DNA of 37,974 nt from an uncultured Clostridia bacterium. GTDB lineage: Bacteria > Bacillota > Clostridia > TANB77 > CAG-508. Shown here one piece after another: positions 24,167 through 31,746 of the stretch. Position 1 is the first letter of the stretch, and the number at the start of each line of letters is the position of its first letter. Under the pieces are notes generated by a model. It saw nothing but the letters and a program-made list of their open reading frames with translations, did not search any database and was not told where the DNA came from. The translations under genes were made by a program, and so were the position numbers. The stretch lies in the NCBI GenBank assembly GCA_934133175.1, contig CAKPAX010000013.1, positions 1 to 37,974 of the forward strand, read 5' to 3'.

Positions 24167-24556
24167 TTAATCAATAGATATATTATTTATATAACCTTCA
24201 GAATCATAAGAAACTCTTACATTATATTTTGTATATTTCTCAATCAAATTATTAATTTCTTCAATATTATCTGAATATACAGTTCCTTTAAATGTTACAT
24301 CTACTTTTCTTTCTTTATCACTATTACTAGATTCAATACTCTTTAATAATTGTAGTATCTCAGTTCCTTTTATTTCTTTTCCTTGATAATAAAGAAATCG
24401 TGAATTAAAACTTTCCTTTAGAATATCACTCATTGAATTAGACTTTATAACGCTGGACGCCTCTTTAGCTGGTAACCAAACCTTCTTTATTAATAAAAAT
24501 CCTCCTAATATAATTATTACTAATAATAAAATAATTATAATTTTATTGTTTTTCAT
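24167..24556 (-). CDS. Small membrane-anchored hypothetical protein
   Basis: A 129-residue protein with an N-terminal hydrophobic anchor (residues 6-23, ILLLVIIILGGFLLI) followed by a small extracytoplasmic domain. It shows a helix (SMSDILKESFNSRFLYYQGKEIKGTEILQLLKSIESS) and then a beta/alpha/beta region (KVDVTFKGTVY, NIEEINNLIEKYTKYNVRVSYDSEGYINNISI). I do not recognise the family; similar anchored proteins with a Q/KG-x-x-V/I-K-G-x-x-I/V-x-x-L-L motif are often seen in Clostridia. A purine-rich GAAAGGGG site lies just before the ATG. Its transcript ends in AT-rich DNA without a clear terminator. Confidence 0.65.
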   Translation of the reverse strand: MKNNKIIIILLLVIIILGGFLLIKKVWLPAKEASSVIKSNSMSDILKESFNSRFLYYQGKEIKGTEILQLLKSIESSNSDKERKVDVTFKGTVYSDNIEEINNLIEKYTKYNVRVSYDSEGYINNISID

Positions 24557-24655
24557 ATGTATTCCCCTTTCTTTTACATTATTAAATATAGGTTAACATA
24601 CTTTTATTAAATTTTCAATAACCTCACTTTATTTATTAAAAATATTAATTATAGC

Positions 24656-24802
24656 AAAAGAGAGAAAACTGTTAAAGTTTCCCTCTTTCATTCTAACTTA
24701 GGACTTACAGTCCTATTTTTCTAAGAAATGAAGTTCTAATTCTATTTAAAGCTTTTGGTATAAGAAAGTTAGTATTATAATTAGTTACAAAAAGACAAAC
24801 AA
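24656..24802 (-). ncRNA. Candidate short transcript in the 24557-24917 gap
   Basis: This 361-base gap has no credible ORF. On the minus strand it has TTGTTT (24797-24802), a 17-base spacer and TATAAT (24774-24779). About 50 bases into the predicted transcript is a perfect 7-bp hairpin (24699-24705 with 24709-24715), and then a 13-14-base stem with one bulge (24657-24670 with 24676-24688) and a short T run. This would give an RNA of roughly 110 bases, or the leader of the 24167-24556 gene. Neither matches a family I know. Confidence 0.35.
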
Positions 24803-24862
24803 CATACGATTTTGTGAAAAATATCACCTTATAAAATATAATCATATAATTATTTTAAATAA

Positions 24863-24889
24863 ATATAGAGTAGAAATTCTACTCTATAT
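24863..24889 (-). terminator. Terminator after the P-loop protein gene
   Basis: A stem of at least 11 bp (24863-24873 with 24879-24889) with a short loop; the minus strand continues TTTATTT. It lies about 30 bases past the stop codon. Confidence 0.75.
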
Positions 24890-24917
24890 CTGATCTTTTA
24901 ATAAATTTAAATTAACA

Positions 24918-26108
24918 TTATTCTATTTCCATTTGTTGTTCTTTTCTTTCTTTAATGCATTGTATAATTTCCTCTGCAATTTCCAAAGGTTGTCTATTAT
25001 TACCATATACTATCATAGTTGCTAATTCCTTATTGCATTGACTTTCAAAAAATTTTTTATTATCTCTTGTATTACCTGTTGATCTGCTTTTCATTATATC
25101 TAAAGATTTTTCTTCATCTATATCAGGGAGTAATAAAATGATATTTTTAAAAGGTTTTAGCATTAATTTAACTCTTTCAAATATTTCTTTATCATCATAT
25201 ACAGAATGTCCTGCACCAAAATCGACAATTCCATACGAACCATCTTTCTTTACTCTTTCTAATGTTTTTGAAATCATATAAGAATTAAATTCATCTGCAT
25301 TTTTAAAATTTCTCATAAATCCAGTATCTCTTGCTCTATTTTCAATTCTATCTAGACATAATCTTTGCATTCCAGTCTTTTTTCTAATTTCTTCTGCTAC
25401 TGTTGATTTTCCTGCTCCTGATGGTCCTATTAATATAATACTTTCTTCATACAATTTCTTACTATTTTTATTTATATTAGTAAATTTCTGATGTTCTTTT
25501 ATTGAACTTTTTTCTTTATCTGAAATTTTCCATGAATTTTCTTTAGGTTTTTGTATAGAACTTGTTGCTGTAGTTTCTGCAATTTGTTTTGTACCTCTTA
25601 AATATAAAAGTAGTCTTTTTTTCAAATCAAATGCAAAAGGCTTTCTAGATGAATACATTTCCTCATGATAATAAATATCTGGTTTAACATCCTCGAATAG
25701 CTCTGGATTTTCTAGAATTTGTGTTGCAGTATTTAGCCATTCTGTAGAATTAGTTTTCATACTTCTATAGTCAACATATTTTCCTTTTATATAATCATCT
25801 GTAAAATTAGTTGATACTCCTTGTTTAGATAGAATTTTACCAATCTTTCTTGCAATATTTATATTTTCATCTGTTATTTTTAAAGTAACATATGCACTTT
25901 GAATTCCATGTCCAGAACAACAGAACATACTTGGAAGTCCATTTTTGTAAGATTGTCTTAAAAATTCTGTTAAATTAACATCTCCTTCTCCAAATTGTTT
26001 GAACATTTTTTCTCTATCTTCTTCTGTTAAATTTTCTAATTCTATATGTCCTGCTGATGGCTCTACATCTCTTTCCAACAAACTTATTATCCATGATTTA
26101 AATCCCAT
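24918..26108 (-). CDS. Two-domain protein: unknown CCSGHG domain plus shikimate-kinase-like P-loop domain
   Basis: A 396-residue protein. The N-terminal ~170 residues are unfamiliar and contain LPSMFCCSGHG (CCSGHG at 63-68), a YVTLKIT strand, and KGKYVDYRSMKTNSTEWLNT. A low-complexity linker (about 175-220) leads to a P-loop domain with Walker A GPSGAGKST (228-236), a CLDRIENRARDTGF segment, GIVDFGAGHS, and a lid-like RSTGNTRDNKKFFE region, resembling shikimate kinase or other small-molecule/NMP kinases. The substrate cannot be named. The Cys-Cys-Ser-Gly-His-Gly cluster may bind metal. AGGAGG precedes the ATG; the gene stands alone with its own terminator. Confidence 0.7.
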   Translation of the reverse strand: MGFKSWIISLLERDVEPSAGHIELENLTEEDREKMFKQFGEGDVNLTEFLRQSYKNGLPSMFCCSGHGIQSAYVTLKITDENINIARKIGKILSKQGVSTNFTDDYIKGKYVDYRSMKTNSTEWLNTATQILENPELFEDVKPDIYYHEEMYSSRKPFAFDLKKRLLLYLRGTKQIAETTATSSIQKPKENSWKISDKEKSSIKEHQKFTNINKNSKKLYEESIILIGPSGAGKSTVAEEIRKKTGMQRLCLDRIENRARDTGFMRNFKNADEFNSYMISKTLERVKKDGSYGIVDFGAGHSVYDDKEIFERVKLMLKPFKNIILLLPDIDEEKSLDIMKSRSTGNTRDNKKFFESQCNKELATMIVYGNNRQPLEIAEEIIQCIKERKEQQMEIE

Positions 26109-26389
26109 AAAGAAACCTCCTAATTATTTTATTAAGATAATTTTATTTTTAATAATTTGTCATATATTTTTTTACATTATTTCCCTTTAAAAAATCGTTT
26201 TTATAAATTTCATCTTTTCTTTTTTGACAAAAATTTTCAAGTTCTAATATTGCAATATCCACATTTTTTTATTTACTTTATCTTCACATACTTTTAGAGC
26301 AGTATTGATATATCCACATATTGCGCATGCAGTCATAGCTTTAAAATAAAAAATGGAAGTAAAGATTTTTTTAATTGGATTGATAGAAA
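26109..26389. other. Non-coding gap before the deoxyribosyltransferase cassette
   Basis: It holds the upstream region of the P-loop gene, and otherwise no gene I can support. A short minus-strand frame near 26244-26330 reads CAICGY...VCEDK and continues as CGYCN one frame over, across a run of A, hinting at a broken zinc-ribbon remnant. It has no ribosome site, so I do not call it a pseudogene. Confidence 0.3.
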
Positions 26390-26419
26390 ACACCCGAATG
26401 ATTTTAATCAAACGGGTGT
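26390..26419 (-). terminator. Intrinsic terminator after the deoxyribosyltransferase-like gene
   Basis: ACACCCG (26390-26396) pairs with CGGGTGT (26413-26419), with an inner TGATT/AATCA stem; the minus strand continues TTTTCT. Confidence 0.85.
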
Positions 26420-26454
26420 GGCAAAATGCCAGGTACACCAAGCATAATACCAGG

Positions 26455-26877
26455 TTACTCAGTGTATGCCTCGTTAAGTATATCAGCAATTTCGTCCAGG
26501 CTTTCACAAACTGTTGCCCCCATACGAGTAAGACCTTTCTTGATTTTGCCGATTCCTTTGACCTGATTTGTCGGAAGTTCTCCAACAGTACAGAAGATCA
26601 GTTTGGAAGCATCTTTCGTTGCCTCTTCATGAATCTCCCAACCAGAGTAAGTTCCAAGAGCATCTCCAGTGATGACGAAGACATTAAATCTTGCCACTGG
26701 TTTGCATGCATCTTCACGTGCTGCATCAGCTTCGGTCCATTCCGCTACCTGCGGGTCAAAGTAAGGAACATTTGAATTGAGCTTTTCAATCAGCTCACTC
26801 CGCCAAGTGCTGTTAGCACAAGTTCCACCGAGGAATACACATCCTGCATAAAGAGTTTTGTTCATGTTGATTTTCAT
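26455..26877 (-). CDS. Nucleoside 2-deoxyribosyltransferase-like protein
   Basis: A 140-residue protein resembling the nucleoside deoxyribosyltransferase-like family (PF15891 type). It has KTLYAGCVFLGGTCANSTWR at the N-terminus, YFDPQVAEWTEADAAREDACK, VFVITGDALGTYSGWEIHEEA (with the conserved acidic/tyrosine region) and a C-terminal helix. Relatives cleave or exchange N-glycosidic bonds of nucleosides; many small ones occur in phages and in mobile DNA. AAAGGA lies before the ATG; a second ATG follows 12 bases later. The gene is about 43-53% GC in sampled stretches, against under 30% around it. It has a perfect-consensus promoter and a strong terminator, so it looks like a recently acquired self-contained cassette. 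Confidence 0.75.
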   Translation of the reverse strand: MKINMNKTLYAGCVFLGGTCANSTWRSELIEKLNSNVPYFDPQVAEWTEADAAREDACKPVARFNVFVITGDALGTYSGWEIHEEATKDASKLIFCTVGELPTNQVKGIGKIKKGLTRMGATVCESLDEIADILNEAYTE

Positions 26878-26961
26878 TGTAATCCTTTCCGCCCATATAG
26901 GACTTAACTACATTATCTGTAGTCTATTTATTCGTAGTATACACTGTGGTATCTAATAAGC

Positions 26962-26990
26962 ATTATATCACAATTAACATAAAATGTCAA
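26962..26990 (-). promoter_or_regulatory. Perfect-consensus promoter of the deoxyribosyltransferase cassette
   Basis: TTGACA (26985-26990), 17-base spacer, TATAAT (26962-26967) with TGA extension on the minus strand. The ~80-base leader contains ACTAC/GTAGT, a small hairpin. The remaining gap, 26991-27250, shows only AT-rich DNA. Confidence 0.85.
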
Positions 26991-27250
26991 AAATTATCGT
27001 TCTATCAATTTTATATTATTTCTTTATTAAAACTTCCTCAATGCGATTATTTTTATTTTAATCTATTTAATAAAAATCCATAAAGAATTTTACTATCTGA
27101 ATTTAATTTATATTTATAATTCTTGTCAAAGAATTATTCCATAGGTATTTAATAATATAAATACTCAAAACATTCGTGAGTTTTGCACAGTATAAAATCC
27201 ATTGCTACCTATCAAACTAGAACTTTTGCCGAAATTACATAAAAAAATAC

Positions 27251-27274
27251 AGGTTAGAAATTGCTTTCTAACCT
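27251..27274 (-). terminator. Terminator after tRNA-Leu
   Basis: A 10-bp stem (27251-27260 with 27265-27274) with a 4-base loop, then GTATTTTTTT on the minus strand. Confidence 0.9.
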
Positions 27275-27281
27275 GATATTT

Positions 27282-27369
27282 TGGTGCAGATGGCCGGAAT
27301 CGAACCGGCACGGTTTATTCAACCGCAGGATTTTAAGTCCTGTGCGTCTACCAGTTCCGCCACATCTGC
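27282..27369 (-). tRNA. tRNA-Leu (anticodon UAA)
   Basis: 88 bases with encoded CCA (27282-27284). The acceptor GCAGATG pairs with CATCTGC, discriminator A. The anticodon arm is CAGGA-CTTAAAA-TCCTG with UAA at 27333-27335. The T arm is GCCGG-TTCGATT-CCGGC, and a long variable arm as expected for Leu lies between. It has a consensus promoter upstream and a terminator downstream, so it is transcribed alone. It reads UUA, the favoured leucine codon in this AT-rich genome. Confidence 0.96.
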
Positions 27370-27405
27370 ATATATTTAAACTGGTTTGCCCTAATGACAA
27401 TAATT

Positions 27406-27434
27406 ATTATAATATTTAATAAAAATTTTGTCAA
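27406..27434 (-). promoter_or_regulatory. Consensus promoter of tRNA-Leu
   Basis: TTGACA (27429-27434), 17-base spacer, TATAAT (27406-27411) on the minus strand, about 37 bases before the tRNA 5' end. Confidence 0.85.
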
Positions 27435-27487
27435 TAGAAATATTAAATTTTATTAAATTTTTTATTCTTCTTCTATATACAAATACA

Positions 27488-27516
27488 TTAGAAGTTAAGA
27501 ATATCTTAACTTCTAA
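27488..27516 (-). terminator. Hairpin after carD
   Basis: A 13-bp perfect stem (27488-27500 with 27504-27516) with a 3-base loop, about 20 bases past the carD stop. The T-tract on the minus strand (TGTATTTG) is weak. Confidence 0.6.
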
Positions 27517-27534
27517 TAATTACATATTTCTATT

Positions 27535-28104
27535 TTATAAATTATTTGATGTTCCTGTATCATCAAATGGTATAAATTTATTTACAACACTGTTTGGTGT
27601 AACTTCCTCTGATCTAAATAACATAAATGATGTGTTAATTTTATTTTCAACAAGTTGCTCTACTTCATCTTGACTAGCATGTTCTGCTAAAACTAATTCA
27701 CTAACTAAAATTTGTTTAGCATTATTTAACATTTTCTTTTCTCCAGTAGAAAGTCCTTTTTCTTTTTGTTTAAAACTTAGATTTCTAACTACATCAGCGA
27801 TTTCATAAATATCTCCGCTTTTCATTTTATCCATATTTTCTCTGTATCTCTTGTTCCAATTTTTTTCCATTTCTGTTTCATCTTGTTCTAAAACAGTAAA
27901 TACTTTTTCTGCTGCACTTTTATCTATTATACTTCTTACTCCAACTTCTTCTGCCTTTGCTGTTGGAACCATAACCTTAACCTCTCCTGGCATCTTTAAT
28001 ATGTAATAAGATTGTTTTTCCCCTAATATATCTTTTTCTTCTATTGAATCTATTGTACCAGCTCCATGCATTGGGTATACAATTTTATCTCCTACATTAA
28101 ACAT
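27535..28104 (-). CDS. carD: CarD family transcription regulator
   Basis: About 189 residues: an N-terminal CarD/TRCF RNA-polymerase-interaction domain (MFNVGDKIVYPMHGAGTIDSIEEKD, YYILKMP, MVPTAKAEEVGVR) and a C-terminal helical DNA-binding part (NKRYRENMDKMKSGDIYEIADVVRNL, KGLSTGEKKMLNNAK). Family members bind the RNA polymerase beta subunit and stabilise open complexes, notably at rRNA promoters. The frame extends to a TTG at 28122, but the ATG at 28102-28104 has AAAGGAG 8 bases upstream and gives the standard start. The tail (VTPNSVVNKFIPFDDTG) is slightly extended compared with short CarD proteins. Confidence 0.92.
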   Translation of the reverse strand: MFNVGDKIVYPMHGAGTIDSIEEKDILGEKQSYYILKMPGEVKVMVPTAKAEEVGVRSIIDKSAAEKVFTVLEQDETEMEKNWNKRYRENMDKMKSGDIYEIADVVRNLSFKQKEKGLSTGEKKMLNNAKQILVSELVLAEHASQDEVEQLVENKINTSFMLFRSEEVTPNSVVNKFIPFDDTGTSNNL

Positions 28105-28207
28105 GTAAGTCACTCCTTTCAAGTATTTCTTTTATATTAGTTGGTATAGAAAAATCTAAATCTTTTATTATAATAATTTATCACATCAACTTCTAATATT
28201 ATACTAC

Positions 28208-28238
28208 AAAAATTGGTAAAAGTCAAAACTTTTACCAA
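28208..28238 (-). terminator. Terminator after dut
   Basis: An 11-bp perfect stem (28213-28223 with 28228-28238) with a 4-base loop, followed by five T on the minus strand. Confidence 0.85.
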
Positions 28239-28311
28239 CCATTTTATATATATATAATTCTCCTATTGCTTGATATAACTAGCTTATACATAAAATAAAA
28301 ATTTTTTTAAT

Positions 28312-28773
28312 TTATTTATTTGTAGATCCAAATCCACCTAATCTTTCTCCTTCTGCATTATCATCATCAGCAACTAAATATTTTTGAAATACAGCTTGGC
28401 CTATTGCTTCCCCTTTTTTTACTGTAATATCTTCTTCTTTTATATTATAAAAAGCAAACATGATATGTCCATCATTATCTGGGTTTCCATAATAATCTTT
28501 ATCTACTACACCTACACTATTTGCTAAAATTAATCCTTTTTTCTTTGGATTAGAACTTCTATTATATAACATTAATACCTCATCATCTTGCATATATGCT
28601 TTTAATCCTGTTTTTACAAGTGTTGGATTTGTTCCTTTTTTAAAACTAGGTATTACAACATCTTCTGCTGCTTCTATATCATATCCTGCAGAATATTTTG
28701 TTTTTCTTATTGGTATATTAATATCCTTATCTTCAAATCCTTTTGCTACTTCAAATCCACGTATTTTTTCCAT
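28312..28773 (-). CDS. dut: dUTP diphosphatase
   Basis: Hydrolyses dUTP to dUMP and PPi, keeping uracil out of DNA and feeding thymidylate synthesis. About 153 residues, with the five trimeric dUTPase motifs: SAGYDIEA (1), YNRSSNPKKKG (2), NSVGVVDKDYYGN (3), GEAIGQAVFQKY (4) and ERLGGFGSTNK (5). The ATG at 28771-28773 is preferred over the one at 28791, because the AAAGGAAG site falls between them at 8 bases from 28773. Motifs 2 and 3 carry short insertions, like the variant dUTPases common in Clostridia and phages. Divergent from feoA. Confidence 0.93.
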   Translation of the reverse strand: MEKIRGFEVAKGFEDKDINIPIRKTKYSAGYDIEAAEDVVIPSFKKGTNPTLVKTGLKAYMQDDEVLMLYNRSSNPKKKGLILANSVGVVDKDYYGNPDNDGHIMFAFYNIKEEDITVKKGEAIGQAVFQKYLVADDDNAEGERLGGFGSTNK

Positions 28774-28902
28774 TTTATTACTTCCTTTCATTTTTACACT
28801 GTTTGTATTTTTTCATACAATTTTTTAAAAGTCAAGTTTTTATCACAAATTATAATCGACAAAAATATAATATATTAGACATATTTCATATTGGAGGCTT
28901 TT

Positions 28903-29133
28903 ATGAAAAATATAACACTAGATAAATTACCCTTAAATGAAAAAGGGTTAATAAAAGAAATAAATTGTGATGTAAATATAAAAAGAAGACTATTAGATTT
29001 AGGCTTAATAGCTAATACTCCTATTATTCCAGTCTTTAAAAGTGCTTCTGGTGATCCTACTGCTTTTGAAATAAGAAATACTATTATTGCTATTAGAAAA
29101 GAAGAATCAAGCTTAATTAATGTACTTTTTTGA
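28903..29133 (+). CDS. feoA: Ferrous iron transport protein FeoA
   Basis: An SH3-like small cytoplasmic protein of about 76 residues, partner of FeoB. It has TLDKLPLNEKGLIKEIN, the RRLLDLGLIANTPIIPVFKSASGDPTAFEIRNTIIAIRKEE core, and ends in a short tail. The ATG at 28903 is chosen, with GGAGG 5 bases upstream; a TTG at 28891 would place the ribosome site inside the gene. It is separated from feoB by a foreign-looking 59-residue ORF and a terminator. Confidence 0.92.
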   Translation: MKNITLDKLPLNEKGLIKEINCDVNIKRRLLDLGLIANTPIIPVFKSASGDPTAFEIRNTIIAIRKEESSLINVLF

Positions 29134-29201
29134 TTTTTTTTTCATTTTATGTTAAAATATATTTGTAACTTATTGTTTTTTTGCAAAAAAGGAGAAAATA
29201 T

Positions 29202-29381
29202 ATGAAAGAAAGATTCGTTTCAGCAAGTGGTTATTCATCTAAACAAGGAGCAGAACGTGTTCTGCAAAGAATCAGAGAAGCACATCCCGCTTCCTCTGGT
29301 TGGACCGAAATAGAAGCAGGATTTGAGCTTCATCCGGATGGATGGCATGCATATCGAGAGCATGAACATTCTGACAAATAA
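29202..29381 (+). CDS. Small hypothetical protein (59 residues) between feoA and feoB
   Basis: AAGGAG stands 7 bases before the ATG at 29202. The 59-residue product has an N-terminal basic helix (SKQGAERVLQRIREAH), then a tryptophan-rich strand pair (SSGWTEIEAGFELHPDGWHAYREHEH). I know no family for it. About 47% GC in the two stretches I counted, well above feoA and feoB, and with codons unusual here (CGT, CCG, GCC-type), so it looks acquired. Its own terminator follows directly. It could be a stand-alone gene inserted in the feo locus. An upstream TTG at 29181 in frame is less likely. Confidence 0.7.
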   Translation: MKERFVSASGYSSKQGAERVLQRIREAHPASSGWTEIEAGFELHPDGWHAYREHEHSDK

Positions 29382-29388
29382 TTATTAG

Positions 29389-29424
29389 CCTATCCAAATT
29401 ACAATTGTAATATGGATAGGTTTT
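29389..29424 (+). terminator. Terminator after the 59-residue ORF
   Basis: CCTATCCA (29389-29396) pairs with TGGATAGG (29413-29420); inside is the palindrome ATTACAATTGTAAT; TTTTC follows. It would limit read-through from feoA into feoB. Confidence 0.85.
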
Positions 29425-29532
29425 CTCCATTTATAATATATTTTAGTATATATCACTTATTTTGTTTTTATCATTCAACAAAAAAATTTTTTCACATATA
29501 ATAACATTATCTAATTATATAGAGGTGATTAT

Positions 29533-31680
29533 ATGGGACTTTCAAGAACTTCAACTGGTACTAATCTGCTAAATGATGATTTTCAAGAGTTAAAAAATAA
29601 ATGTGATTTTACGGTTGCTTTAGCAGGAAATCCTAATGTTGGAAAATCCACAATTTTTAATGCTTTAACAGGCATGCATCAACATACAGGGAATTGGTCT
29701 GGAAAAACTGTAAGTAATGCAGCTGGCGAACTTACTTATATGAATAAAAAATATTTATTTATTGATATTCCTGGTACATATTCTATAATGTCTAATTCAG
29801 AAGAAGAACAAATTGCTAGAGATTATATATGTTTTGGCAATCCAAATGCTACGGTAATTGTTTTAGATGCAACTTGTTTAGAAAGAAATCTTAATTTAGT
29901 TTATCAAATTATGGAAATAACAGATAATATAATAGTTTGTGTTAATTTGCTAGATGAAGCCAAGAAAAAAGGAATTGACATAGATTTAAATTTATTATCA
30001 AAAAAACTTGGAGTTCCTGTTGTCGGCACTACTGCGAGAAAAAAGAAAACTTTAAATAAACTTTTAAAAACAATAAATGATGTTTGTACAAAAAAAGTAA
30101 TTCCAAGCCCTAAACCAGTTCAATATATAGACATTTTTGAAGAAAATATTACATTAATACAAAATGAACTACAAAAAGAATTTAATCTTTCACCTAAAAT
30201 CTCTAAATGGATTTCTTTAAAATTGTTAGATGGAAATTTAGAAATAATAAAATCTATTGAAATAAATTTAAATATTGATATTACTAATAATTTAAAAATT
30301 AATAATAAAGTTTTAGAAGTTCAAAACAAATTAAAAGATTATGGCATAGATAACAGTAACTTTAATGACAACATTATTTCTAGTATTGTTATGCAATGTG
30401 AAGATGTTTGTGAAGAAGTAAATAAAATTGAAAATAATAATTATAAAAACTTTGATAGAAAAATAGATAAAATATTAACTTCTAAAAAATTTGGAATCCC
30501 TATAATGCTATTATTTTTAGGAATAATTTTTTGGATTACAATTATTGGTGCAAATTATCCCTCTCAATTACTTTCCAACATATTTTTATGGATTCAAAAC
30601 AAATTATTAATAGGTGCAGAACAAATTAATATGCCTAATTGGCTTTCTAATATGCTAATTCTTGGAGTTTATCAAACTCTTACTTGGATTATAGCTGTTA
30701 TGCTCCCCCCTATGGCCATATTCTTTCCTTTATTTACTATTTTAGAAGATTTAGGATATTTGCCAAGAATTGCTTTTAATTTAGATGGATTTTTTAAAAA
30801 AGCCTGTACTAATGGAAAACAAATGATTACTATGTGCATGGGATTTGGTTGTAATGCCGCTGGAGTTGTTGGATGCAGAATAATTGATTCTCCTAGAGAA
30901 AAACTTATTGCAATTCTTACTAATGCTTTTGTTCCTTGTAATGGAAGATTTCCTTTTTTAATAACAATTTCTACAGTATTCATTGCAGGTAGTTTTTCTG
31001 GATTTACCAGTTCTATAATATCTACATTTGTAGTTATATGTGTAATTTTGCTTGGAATTTTAATGACTTTATTTATATCCAAATTATTATCCAAAACAAT
31101 TTTAAAAGGTGTTCCATCTTCTTTTGTTTTAGAATTACCACCTTACAGAAAACCTCAAATAGGAAAAATTATAATTAGATCTATACTTGATAGAACTTTA
31201 TTTGTTTTAGGTAGAGCTATTTTAGTTGCAGCACCCGCAGGTTTGGTTATTTGGTTATTTGCAAATATAGGAATAAACGGTTCATCTTTTTTATATATTA
31301 TAGCAAACTTTTTTGATCCATTTGCAAAATTAATGGGACTTGATGGATATATTCTAACAGCTTTTATTTTAGGTTTTCCAGCAAATGAAATTGTTTTACC
31401 TATAATCCTTATGTGTTACCTTGGTGGAAATTCTCTTTCAAATGTTGAAGATAATTTTAAAATTGGATCTATTTTATTACAAAATGGTTGGAATATTTTA
31501 ACAGCTATAAATGTTATGATTTTTACAACATTACATTTTCCTTGTAGTACTACTATTCTTACAATAAAAAAAGAAACTGGTAGTTGGAAATGGAGTGCAT
31601 TGGCATTTGCTCTTCCTACAATTTGTGGTATTATTCTTTGCTTATTTACCAATTTAATTTATAATATTATATTTATTTAA
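29533..31680 (+). CDS. feoB: Ferrous iron transporter FeoB
   Basis: GTP-gated Fe(II) transporter in the cytoplasmic membrane, 715 residues. The G domain has G1 GNPNVGKST (32-40), the switch region NWSGKTVSNAAG, G3 DIPGTYS and G4 VNLLDE. A ~100-residue helical linker follows, then the two nucleoside-recognition gate domains with FeoB motifs (MCMGFGCNAAGVVGCRII and LTNAFVPCNGRFP) and about eight helices. AGAGGTG precedes the ATG. It does not show the extra C-terminal FeoC-type domain. Confidence 0.96.
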   Translation: MGLSRTSTGTNLLNDDFQELKNKCDFTVALAGNPNVGKSTIFNALTGMHQHTGNWSGKTVSNAAGELTYMNKKYLFIDIPGTYSIMSNSEEEQIARDYICFGNPNATVIVLDATCLERNLNLVYQIMEITDNIIVCVNLLDEAKKKGIDIDLNLLSKKLGVPVVGTTARKKKTLNKLLKTINDVCTKKVIPSPKPVQYIDIFEENITLIQNELQKEFNLSPKISKWISLKLLDGNLEIIKSIEINLNIDITNNLKINNKVLEVQNKLKDYGIDNSNFNDNIISSIVMQCEDVCEEVNKIENNNYKNFDRKIDKILTSKKFGIPIMLLFLGIIFWITIIGANYPSQLLSNIFLWIQNKLLIGAEQINMPNWLSNMLILGVYQTLTWIIAVMLPPMAIFFPLFTILEDLGYLPRIAFNLDGFFKKACTNGKQMITMCMGFGCNAAGVVGCRIIDSPREKLIAILTNAFVPCNGRFPFLITISTVFIAGSFSGFTSSIISTFVVICVILLGILMTLFISKLLSKTILKGVPSSFVLELPPYRKPQIGKIIIRSILDRTLFVLGRAILVAAPAGLVIWLFANIGINGSSFLYIIANFFDPFAKLMGLDGYILTAFILGFPANEIVLPIILMCYLGGNSLSNVEDNFKIGSILLQNGWNILTAINVMIFTTLHFPCSTTILTIKKETGSWKWSALAFALPTICGIILCLFTNLIYNIIFI

Positions 31681-31688
31681 TATAATTA

Positions 31689-31726
31689 AAAACTCTAATT
31701 ATTAAATTTCTAATAATTAGAGTTTT
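31689..31726. terminator. Bidirectional terminator between feoB and the 455-residue unknown gene
   Basis: A 16-bp perfect stem (31689-31704 with 31711-31726) with a 6-base loop lies between convergent genes, with T runs on both strands. Confidence 0.9.
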
Positions 31727-31746
31727 TTATATTAATTTTTTAATTA

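Noticed and set aside
24699..24720. TAGGACT hairpin followed by TTTTT as a plus-strand terminator
   Set aside because: The only plus-strand gene upstream already has a strong terminator at 24053-24097, and the hairpin fits better within a minus-strand transcript.
26244..26330. Cys-rich minus-strand fragment (CAICGY...CGYCN across a frameshift) as a zinc-ribbon pseudogene
   Set aside because: Too short, no ribosome site, and the second cysteine pair needs a frameshift in a run of A; could be chance.
26244..26775. Open frames at 26244-26585 (-) and 26353-26775 (+) over the deoxyribosyltransferase gene
   Set aside because: Both overlap the real gene in other frames, span its terminator, and have no suitable ribosome site.
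27282..27369. tRNA-Leu as an integration site for the adjacent deoxyribosyltransferase cassette
   Set aside because: No integrase and no duplicated tRNA 3' end was seen near the cassette.
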